A stretch of 64,000 nucleotides of DNA from Trema orientale (lineage: Eukaryota > Streptophyta > Magnoliopsida > Rosales > Cannabaceae). Shown here in pieces: positions 55,519 to 64,000 of this stretch. The DNA is taken from assembly GCA_002914845.1 (NCBI GenBank), contig JXTC01000107.1:817123-881122 (forward strand). The letters are read 5' to 3'. The notes under the pieces are model-generated. The model searched no databases and was not told the origin of the DNA. It was given only the letters and a program-made list of their open reading frames with translations. Every line of letters starts with the position of its first letter. Position 1 is the stretch's first letter. The position numbers and the translations under genes are program-made.

Positions 55519-58500
55519 TTAAAATTGCACCATATCAGAAAGCATTTCTTCAATTAATGAATCAAATATTTGAGCCTCAACCTCTACCGCCAATTCAAAT
55601 TCATCGACTTCAAAGTCCAGCCACCTCCCATATTGACTGCTCATGTCCTTGTCCACAAGCTCATCCACCATTGAATCTCCCAAGCTTTCCCAACCTGAAA
55701 TTTCCTTGTAGACTTCTTCAGCCAACCACTCCTTCCTTCTCACCATTGCTACTCCTTTTGCCCACATTCTGAACCCCCCACCCACACAATGCCTGTATCT
55801 CAAGTCCAGGCATTCGCCAACACAATCAAACAATACCTTCCTTCTCACCCTAGACTCACTACTATCACTTTCAAATGATCCTTTTCTACTCTCCAACAAA
55901 TTGAAGAGATGAGGGTTTATGATATCACGGGAGCGGCCCAATGCAAAGTCCTTAAACATTAACTCCACAGTACACAATATCTTCTTGACATATTCTAGTT
56001 CCCACTCTGTAGTTGAAAGATCTGTCTTTATTAATGCAGTCGCAGGCTTTCTGGCTAAAGTGCTAGTAGATGTAGAGGAGGCTGAATCTGACAAATCAGT
56101 ATCAGCTTCTAGCAGGTGGAACTTTTTCAAGAAACTCAAACTACTAACTTCCTGAGCTTGAACAGATGAACACAACTTGCTTCCTGAAAATAAATTTTCG
56201 AGTGCTTTAGTAATCTGAGAGAAACATGCTTTGCAAGTACAAAACATCTAAAATATAGTTTACTTAATATGAACAACTTTATAAAGAATAAAAATCTACT
56301 ATGTGCGGCTTATACCTTCTGTACTATTACTATCTGTAGTAATTGAAGAGTCACAACTTTCATTTGAAAATGAAGATTCTAGGATAGAGACTGGACTAGG
56401 ATGCCGTCCATTGTGCAACTTTCGAGCTTCTAAATGACTGCTGCAGCTATACTCATCCATCTCATTGACTCCCTGAAAACATTATTTTTATTTCAGCAAT
56501 CGGATTATATGGTGCAAAAGTATGCTGATTATAATTAATAGCCCGTGCTATATTGTAAATATTGATAACTGACCGAAGTATGCGTGCTTGAACATAAAGG
56601 GTAAACTTGCTAAAATCTTAATAAAAGAAACTTGATCAGATTTGAAGAGGAAAACAAGTCGAAATTGTAAAGTAGGATTGATCAGGACAATATACCTGAA
56701 GTTTCTGTTTAAGACTGGACATCGGAGGATGATTGGTGGAAAACTCAAAGTCAAATTGGCCACCAAATCTGTCTTTAAACAAAAACTGTTGGTCTTTTTG
56801 CTCATTTATCCTTGGTGTAGGTATAATGTTTTCCAAATGTGAACCAGAACTTGAAGCTGAGCCTCCTTTGACAGAGTCACGGCTAGAAGACTCGAGCCCA
56901 AAAGTTAGCTCCCTTAACTTTTCTTCTAAAAGCATACTCAAAGCATCACCACCTATGACATTGCATCCCAGTGAAGATAATTTCATACTGTCCGAGTCAA
57001 GCAACATCCTTTTACCTTGGTGATCCATGGAAAAACCATTTTTTCTCTGTCCAACCTGACCGGAGATCTCAGAACCAGGCAGTGATCTTGTAAGTGGGGC
57101 TGTGAATGTAAATGAAACAACATCCATGCCTTTCCTTCGGCTGTCTACAGCCCAATTGTGACAACCATCAATTACAGGAGTAGATTTTATGGGCTTCTGA
57201 TTTTTGGCATTCAAACTTTGGTCATCACTCTGGGTTTTGTTGAAATGAAGATCCCTATCTATTGATCGTTTCTTTCTAGGGACATTCCTAGAACTAGAAT
57301 AAGGAAGTTCCTTTTCACCATCCACTGTCAAGCTTGACTTCCTGGATCCTACTTTTGAGTTCCCACTACTTCTGTTCAAGCTTTTTTGACGCCCTGAAGA
57401 AGAATCCCGGGAAAGTAGTTTCCTACCCTGTGAGTTGGAAACCAGGGGCTTTGAAAGTGAATTATCATTATCAATTAGGCAATTCTGTTTCTGATTATTT
57501 TGCCTCAGAACACCGGAAGAATTTTGCATTAATGGTTTCTTAGGCAAATTTTTTTGAGTATTCTGTTGGCTCCGAAAGGTCGGACTTGACTTAAGCTCAC
57601 TCTGTTGTCTCTGGGTCACTTCACTCCTAGAGCTACTTAAATTCAGGCCTTCTCTTCTCTGAACATTGACCTTGGCTTGGATAGCAAGAGAAATGGACTT
57701 TCCTTTATTCTTTAAACCAGAAGAACCTTCTTCTTTTTCAGGAGACATCCTGAAAGATGTATCAACAGATCCATTCCAGCTCTTGTTCAAAGATTGTCCC
57801 TTAAGATACTTGGCAGCGTTTGACTCAACTGGTCTTTGAGAAGCTTCAGAAAGCCTGGGTGTTCTATGAGAAGCTGCTACTTTCTGTTTTAGGTCTTGTA
57901 CTTTCAAGGTAGCCGAAGAAGAACCCATCAAAGGAATTTTTTGTGAGGCCTCCACCTTTTCTTTAAGAGCCTGAACCTTCAAGGGTGTTGAAGAAGACCC
58001 TACTAGAGGCACTTTGGCTTTAGCAGTAGCTTGAGGTCCAGGCTCAATAATTTTTGCTGCAGCTTCCATTATGTGAGCCACATTATTACTCGAAACAAAG
58101 CCAGGACTCTTGATAGGAGACAAAAGTTTATGGTGTGTTACTGGAATTGACTTGGCAGATTTGGGGGGCAAAACTTCAGTTTGGAACTTCTCAAATGGCC
58201 TGCTTAGTGTTTTCTTGGGCTTTGACTCAACAAAATTCCTGGAATTTTGGCTTTCAACCTTTCTAAGCATATCCCCTGAACACATCATTTGATGGTCATG
58301 GTAATATTCAAAGTTTTTCTTGTGGTAATGAGCATCTTGAAGAGATTGTGTATCAAAGTATGGGGAAGAATAGGGCTCCTGAAAATTGGAAGTGGGCAAA
58401 GAGTTTAATCCCATTAGCCTGGCTACTACACTAGGAGCTCTAATTCCACATCCCTCTTCATCTGTAACTGATGAAGCACAACTGTAATCACTACTGGCTT

Positions 58501-58926
58501 TAAAGCTTGTCCCTGCTCCAGTTTCATCTTCATCTAACTGTGAAGTAAAGAAGCAGAGATTATCTTAGATTCAATCCCATATCATACTTAGTAATGTAAT
58601 AAAGAAACTAATAGAAAAATGATAGCTAAAATCCCACCATTGATAGCCGTGTTGTTGGCAAGTTCCCATCACTTTTCTTTACCTGCTTTGATTGCTCTGA
58701 AAAAAACAAAGGAAAGGTTACAACCTAAAACCATCATGAAGTACCAAGATTAAGACAATAATAATGAAAGGAAACAAACAAATGGTGTAAAATGCAGATG
58801 CGATAGGATCGTACCTGGTAAATCCAACTTGTTTGAGAATAACTTTTTCCGAGATTTTGCAGTCCAGTCAAAGAGATGAAAGAAACCACCAACGCCATTT
58901 TTCGAACCTTCTTTCTCAAACCCCAT
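55519..58926 (-). CDS. TRM-family (TON1-recruiting motif) DUF4378 protein
   Basis: Five coding exons on the minus strand, 58926-58815, 58696-58638, 58537-56696, 56472-56316 and 56183-55519, all GT-AG, give 944 residues. The start MGFEKEGSKNGVGGFFHLFD leads to FDWTAKSRKKLFSNK. VVARLMGLNSLP (about 94-105) is the family box, normally VARLMGLDSLP. Next come a long basic Ser-rich disordered middle, GGDALSMLLEEKLRELTFGL, then RHPSPVSILESSFSNESCDS. The C-terminal DUF4378 ends in SMVDELVDKDMSS, GRWLDFEVDEFELAVEVEAQ and a final helix. TRM proteins, including LONGIFOLIA, bind TON1 and PP2A and place them on cortical microtubules to set division plane and cell elongation. A 24-residue unit is duplicated at 233-256 and 258-281. 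A leader exon ending at 59624 with donor GTAAGT implies an intron in the 5' UTR. Confidence 0.9.
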
Positions 58927-59623
58927 GTCTGCTGATGCAGAAACAAAACTACTTTAACATTTCTCCTTTAAGGAAACTTAAAGAAACATTCTGTTCAACC
59001 AGCAAAATCTATCTGCAACTGGATCCAATAAAAGATTAACATCATAAATCTCTAATTCTATTAGCGTATGCTAAACCATTTCTTCAAAATTTTAGCAGTC
59101 GAAATGTTCGCATCGAATTCTTTTAAAAGAGACAACTTAATTCCTTTATATAAGAAGTCAATCATTGACCCTGTTCAAGTATTATATGACATTATGATTA
59201 AACTCTACCAAAATATCTCTTCCTCTCTCAAATAAGGCCAATTTTAACTTCAAGCACAAAACTTTCTTAATCATTCAACATTGCACTAACCCATTAAGTT
59301 TGCATCTTCTATGCACCCAAGAATGTCACAATGCATTACTAAAATATAGTTCTACAAAACATAAAAAATTCAAGTAAACTACGCAAATGTACCAGACACA
59401 CAGAAAAGAAGTCTCAATAACAATGTAACGATCAAACTAAAGCTACTATTTTCCCAAATTTTCTCGGTAACCAATCAGACCTCAAATACCAAAACAGAAA
59501 CTTAACTTAAGCTGATGATCCCACAAATCCAAAACCCAAAAAAAAAAAAAAAAAAAAATCATAAAACACCAATCTAGTAACAAAAAAGTTAAAAACCCAG
59601 AAAGGAAAAAGCAAAATACTTAC

Positions 59624-59830
59624 GTGAAATCAGGGGGCAAAGCCAGCTAACTCGTCTGTATCACCTATAAATGCACCAAAAAACTCTCGAGTGAGAGTGC
59701 TAAATTTTCAAAGACAGAGAGAGCCCAACAATTAAAATCGATAGACGATCTGAACCCACTTATCAAAATAGAGATTTTTTTAGAGAGAGAGAGGAGAGAG
59801 AGAGTCTCTCACTGTGTGTATAGTAGAGAG
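59624..59830 (-). other. probable 5' UTR exon of the TRM gene
   Basis: On the minus strand a pyrimidine/GA-rich leader ends in 'gatttcac' followed by the strong donor GTAAGTATT at 59623-59615. The next acceptor is 'tgcatcag' just before the ATG at 58926. A leader intron of about 690 bases is thus predicted. The outer end (about 59830) is an estimate. Confidence 0.55.
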
Positions 59831-61388
59831 AAAGAATGTGAGGCCTGGTTAGTTCAAGCAATAAATGGGAGACATAGAATGAATTATGTTTTAATTTAAT
59901 TTATTTATTTGGAATAAATAAAATAAAATAAGTTTGAAAAATAGTTATTGCAAGAAAAGGTTTTAAATAAAAAAAGGCTATAACGTCTCTTTGGAGAGGG
60001 GCTTCATTTCAAATTTCCAAACGGGACTTCAGGGGGTGGGGGTGGTCCTCCAGATCCTGATAAAGCTACCTTTGTTTTACGTTTGTTTGGCTGACTGTGC
60101 AATTAAATTGAGACACGTGTTGCCGAGCTGATTTTTGGCTTGTCTGTTTGCCGCCGTCGTCAGCGGCCTAAATTTTAGGGAGCAAAGTTGTCGTTTGTTA
60201 GTTTTCTTTTCTTTCTTTTTTTTTTCCCATTTAATTACTAAACGACGCGTCTTGATATAAAGACATGTCGTTGCTGGTCCATGTGGAAATAAAATGTCGT
60301 TTCGGAATCGTTGTTGTTTAGTTTGGCAGACTCTCACAAACAATATCGTATGAGACGAGATGTCGTTTACATTTTTTTTTTTTTTGGCTTGAATTTGTCA
60401 TTCCAGGGTGATGACGATGTTTCGTTTGGATGAGATATAGTTTGCTGATAAAGTTGAGACGACTTGTCGTTTTTATCTTTATAGCGAACCACATTTTTTT
60501 TTCCCCCGAAATAGAGCGAACCACATTTCGGTTTGTCAAATGAATGTCGTTTATATGTACCAGTAGCAGATTAAGATTTTTCTTCTCCATTTCCTAGTGG
60601 AACGCATCGTCTTTATTAACTGAAACGACATTCGTGTATAGCTAGCTATAAATATAAGGGTTCATATCATTACTAGTCCATTAATAGTTCCTCTCTCCAC
60701 TTCTTTTTTTAAGAGTTCACTTTTTTTTTTTAAAATAAAAAAGAAAAAAAGGATATACCATCGCCAGGCAGGCTAATACCTTTACCAAATTGTATATAAT
60801 CGACTAATTGCTTATTTCATAATTTCAACAAAAAAGAAAAATGCCATATATCAAAAAACAACATATTCGACTCGGAACTAATAAATAGTAGTGTTATTTT
60901 TCATAATATATGTGAATAAATATATGTTCAAGTTTAATTAAGACATATACGAATCATCAACTTAAAGTTAAACCAGGGGCAAAAAATAAAAAGACAAGAG
61001 AAATAAATAAATTACTCTGGCCTAAAGATTAGAGAAGTACTTTTTACGTACGAATTTCCAGCTGATGACTCACAAAGTTCGGGCCGGACAGCTTCATTGT
61101 TGATGAACACAATACTCAGAAAATCAGAAAAAGCGATCGAGGAGAATAATAATCATATATCATCTTTCATGATTTTCAAGATACCAAATTAAAGATCATT
61201 AAAAATTTGTTTTAAAAGAATAAACTAACACAACATATAATTGTAACGACATTATCATATATAAAGAAGACTTAAAAATAATTTCCTAGCTAGTACGAGT
61301 GCATTAATAGAAATTAATAAATCTATTAATAAATGTATATTTGCATATTATTATTAGCTTAAATATTAATACTAAGCTAGCTAGCTAG
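59831..61388. other. intergenic region with octamer cluster
   Basis: No gene is supported; the minus-strand 88- and 90-codon frames at 60077 and 60318 are repeat-derived. Between 60189 and 60630 the octamer TGTCGTTT or its complement occurs six times exactly, with several one-base variants. The 3' UTR of the DUF3511 gene lies at the far end. Confidence 0.55.
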
Positions 61389-61682
61389 CTAGGTTGCAAT
61401 ATGAAGAAGCGCATAGCATTTGGCCTTAAACCAACGAAACCCTTTCCTTAATTTGCTCTCAACAGCGTATGCCTTGTACCTTGCAACCCGTCGTCGTCTC
61501 TTCAATTCCGGCAGCTGATGATGATCATGATAATAACGATGATCCGACGGCGTGGATGATCCCCGTGGCCGCCACGAATATTGCGACGACGACGATGCAA
61601 AAGCAGGCGGCCGCCGCGTCGATGAATCCTTCCCCGCCGTTACTACTATTGACGATGATCTGCGACCAGAATTTCTAGCCAT
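61389..61682 (-). CDS. small DUF3511-type protein
   Basis: A single exon of 97 residues. The C-terminal half, KRRRRVARYKAYAVESKLRK then GFRWFKAKC, matches the DUF3511 core (usual form KRRKRVAxYKxYxVEGKxKxSxRKxxRWxKxxC). A few residues between 'VE' and 'LRK' are missing relative to my memory of the family. The N-terminal half is Ser/Arg-rich with YSWRPRG and a His/Asp patch (HRYYHDHHQ). The function of the family is unknown; the highly basic helix suggests nucleic-acid or membrane contact. No signal peptide is present. The 'gctagctagctagc' run lies 15 bases past the stop. Confidence 0.8.
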   Translation of the reverse strand: MARNSGRRSSSIVVTAGKDSSTRRPPAFASSSSQYSWRPRGSSTPSDHRYYHDHHQLPELKRRRRVARYKAYAVESKLRKGFRWFKAKCYALLHIAT

Positions 61683-61800
61683 AATTAATATGTTAATTGA
61701 TTATATATATAAGAATTGTAAGTATAGTGAATATCAATATTTGAATATGATGATGATCTCTTTAATTTGTTGGAATTTTTTTGTTGTGGGTATGAGGGAT

Positions 61801-61808
61801 TTTAAATA
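61801..61808 (-). promoter_or_regulatory. TATA-like box of the DUF3511 gene
   Basis: TATTTAAA on the minus strand, 119 bases upstream of the ATG at 61682. Reasonable position and context, but not a perfect consensus. Confidence 0.4.
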
Positions 61809-62976
61809 GAAAAAAGAGTGTGGTTAAAATATATTACAACAACCTAGTTTGGCTATTTGAGGAGGTGACGAGGATACAGCAAGAGAATATTTGAAGTTTA
61901 CATATTTTGGAGGAAAAATGAAAAACAAAAGCGTTTTGATGATGATGATCGATGGTGATCAAGCTGGCTTTTAATTTCCAGCAAATTAAGACTTTTTTTT
62001 TGCTGGAAAAAAAATTAGGTTTTTCCAGCAAAGACCTAATTAATTATGGCATGGTATGTAGTAGTAATAGTAAACTTACCTGACCTATTTATATGAATTA
62101 TATAATAAAATTGTTATATATGCATGACAAGCTAGCTAGGCTCCGATGAGCCGATTTCAGCAAATTAATTTTTAACTAATATTCAGCTTGAAATGCTAAA
62201 TCGATCATAGTTGCCTACTCGTTTTTTCAGAGAACAAGTAGCAATTATAACTATATATATGTATATATCTTGTACGTAATTTATTTTTTTATGTTGTTTT
62301 ATAATTAGTCTAATTAGCTAATGGGGGATACGTACAGATAAAATTGGCAGCTAATCCTTTCTAAATTTTTATACCGTTAGACATGCATATATTATGCAAC
62401 TTAGTTTGTTCTTAATAATTAGTTTATAATATTTTGGCAATTTTTTTGGACTTGTAGTATTAGAATATATATATATATATGCAATTAGATAAGTATCAAT
62501 TATTTTAATAAATTATAGTCCATTAGAAACTAATTTACAATTTTTGAGAAAAAATTCATGTGACCCCCCAACTAATTGAGCTCATGGCCGGGAAAAACCG
62601 CCACCATTGATTTTGTTGTGAATTCATATTATAAATCAAAGTACTTACTAATCCTATAAAGAATTATGCATGTGAAAATGTTTATCGAAGAACTATATAT
62701 AGCGTGTCAGACGAAGTAAAGTTTATGGAGAATACTCAAGTCTTATTAACTACCTATATAATGAGCTATATATATAATACATATCTAACCCTAAAGATAG
62801 ATAGAGAGAGAACAATATGCACGGAGATTTACCTTAACGTTCAAGGAGAAAAACAGAAAGGAAGAAAAATAAAGATTAATTGAGGCAGAGATCGTGAGAT
62901 CATATATTATGGAATAAGATCATGATCAAGTGATCATAGCTAAACGTACGACGTGTACTTGTATTTATAAGGTAGG
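61809..62976. other. intergenic stretch
   Basis: AT-rich DNA with (AT)n runs near 62467-62480. No gene is supported. It will contain the upstream region of the DUF3511 gene and the 3' UTR of the zinc-finger gene. Confidence 0.5.
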
Positions 62977-63765
62977 TTAATAATTAGAGGGCGCCAGCCT
63001 CAGGTGGAGATCAACGTTGTGGTGGTCATCATGATCATGATCATGATCATGATGATCATTTTCTTGATCAATATTAATACTGCCTTCTCCATTAATGGCG
63101 GCGGCGTACGAAGATGATCTAGTAAAGAGGTGCATATGATCATGATGATCAGCATGGATAGGCCCTCCTTGTCGACGAAGCTGCACCCCTGCCCTTCCAG
63201 TAGTACTACTACCACCACCACCACTAGCACCTGATCTTACCGCAAACGACGATGACATTGGCCATGGAGACTGTGGCCGGAACCGAGCCGCGGCACCACC
63301 GGTGGCACCGACAATGCACCTGGGCACTCCGTAATGAAGGGACGGTCCTGATGATGATGGTGGTCTGACCATGAAGGTCGCATGATGAGCGGCTATGAAC
63401 ATCGGGACACCAACTACCGCAAAGCGCTGATGATTATGATGATGATGATGATGGTGATGATGAGGCGGCTGAGGAGGAGGAGGAGGAGGAGGAGACGGTG
63501 GATGGCGGCGCCTCTTGGCGAGGTTTCTTTCGGTCTTGTGAGCGTTTTGGTGACCCCCTAATGCTTGAGAATTTGCGAACTCCCGGCCACAGTACTGACA
63601 CTCGAATAACGTTATTGATGATCTCTTATTAGTATCATTATTGCTTGATTCTTTATTATTATGAAGATCAGTGATACTAGTACTATTAGAACTAGTACAA
63701 CCACTGCTTGTGACGGGCATTTGGTCACCGCTACTACCCGTCACCGCAAAGCCAAACAATCTCAT
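62977..63765 (-). CDS. single C2H2 zinc-finger protein with EAR repression motif
   Basis: One exon, 262 residues. The N-terminus RLFGFAV resembles the ZFP5/ZFP6/ZFP8/GIS group. One C2H2 finger at 56-76 (C56-x2-C59-x12-H72-x3-H76) contains the plant QALGGH core ([15 protein letters not shown]). Then follow a basic KRRRR patch, a Pro run, nine consecutive His, Gly/Ser-rich DNA, and a His-Asp alternation near the end. The C-terminus VDLHLRLAP (251-259) is an LxLxL EAR motif, which recruits TOPLESS-type corepressors. Members of this group control trichome and root-hair development downstream of gibberellin and cytokinin. The exact orthologue is uncertain. The gene is more GC-rich than its flanks. 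Confidence 0.92.
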   Translation of the reverse strand: MRLFGFAVTGSSGDQMPVTSSGCTSSNSTSITDLHNNKESSNNDTNKRSSITLFECQYCGREFANSQALGGHQNAHKTERNLAKRRRHPPSPPPPPPPQPPHHHHHHHHHNHQRFAVVGVPMFIAAHHATFMVRPPSSSGPSLHYGVPRCIVGATGGAAARFRPQSPWPMSSSFAVRSGASGGGGSSTTGRAGVQLRRQGGPIHADHHDHMHLFTRSSSYAAAINGEGSINIDQENDHHDHDHDHDDHHNVDLHLRLAPSNY

Positions 63766-64000
63766 TACTATACTATATGTATATATGTGTGTATATATGT
63801 ATATACTGAATTAACGAAGAGGAGTTTTCACGTTCTTCATTATCAGCAGAGCAATATTTATTGTTTGCTAGTACTACTCATTGGAATAATACTTAAATCT
63901 CATAAGTGTTTGGTATGTATATATATGTGTTTTGCATAAAANAGATAGAATATGGGAGAGCCAATAAGCAAATAAAGGTGGAAAGTGCAGGGGCCAGGTT
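63766..64000. promoter_or_regulatory. upstream region of the zinc-finger gene
   Basis: About 235 bases of presumed leader and promoter on the minus strand, with alternating TA/TG repeats just upstream of the ATG. One ambiguous base lies at 63942. Confidence 0.4.

Noticed and set aside
1..64000. CRISPR arrays, bacterial operons, phage or viral insertions
   Set aside because: No regularly spaced direct repeats, no prokaryotic gene organisation and no viral polymerase or capsid-like frame; the window is plant nuclear DNA. The only retroelement is the copia tail at 1010-1800.

Overview
This window is nuclear DNA from a flowering plant, almost certainly a eudicot. The genes have short GT-AG introns, the intergenic DNA is very AT-rich and full of small transposon relics, and the families are plant-specific or plant-styled: a subgroup-7-type R2R3-MYB, an ATL-type RING-H2 ligase, a QALGGH zinc finger, a DUF3511 protein, a TRM/DUF4378 protein and AMSH3. 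I cannot fix the species from sequence alone. There are two assembly blemishes: a run of 37 Ns at 16735-16771 and a single N at 63942.

Layout. 1-10300 is a scrambled accessory block. It holds the 3' end of a Ty1-copia element, a short gene fragment with an inverted partner 8 kb away, a MITE, a truncated and divergent alpha-COP (coatomer) paralogue at 3476-6510 with a decayed tail, and a broken copy of one exon plus intron of the neighbouring epoxide hydrolase. 11821-14501 (-) is an intact three-exon soluble epoxide hydrolase. 14550-28300 is mostly gene-poor repeats, interrupted by a small conserved plant gene of unknown function at 20258-20909 (-). 28334-29323 (+) is a single-exon ATL-type E3 ligase. 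32947-36914 (-) is CAP-H2, the kleisin of condensin II. 37455-42545 is a head-to-tail duplication of about 2.3 kb carrying a hAT-like element in each copy; one of these was later hit by a second MITE with a readable empty site. 44803-49898 (+) is the deubiquitinase AMSH3 (14 exons). 52383-54429 (+) is the MYB. 55519-58926 (-) is the TRM protein. 61389-61682 (-) is a DUF3511 protein and 62977-63765 (-) a C2H2 repressor-type zinc finger.

The intact genes are ordinary single-copy plant genes and do not form a cluster or pathway. All exon joins below were checked by hand for reading-frame continuity, and the joined frames close without a break. The most interesting object is the alpha-COP-like gene. 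It keeps an open spliced frame of 887 codons, yet by my alignment it has lost several residues the alpha-COP propeller uses to read dilysine cargo signals, and its C-terminal third is gone through a local duplication plus frameshift. Other points worth checking are a GC-AG intron and an in-frame 198-nt intron in AMSH3, a dated series of nested insertions at 37-42 kb, and a strong clustering of the octamer TGTCGTTT.
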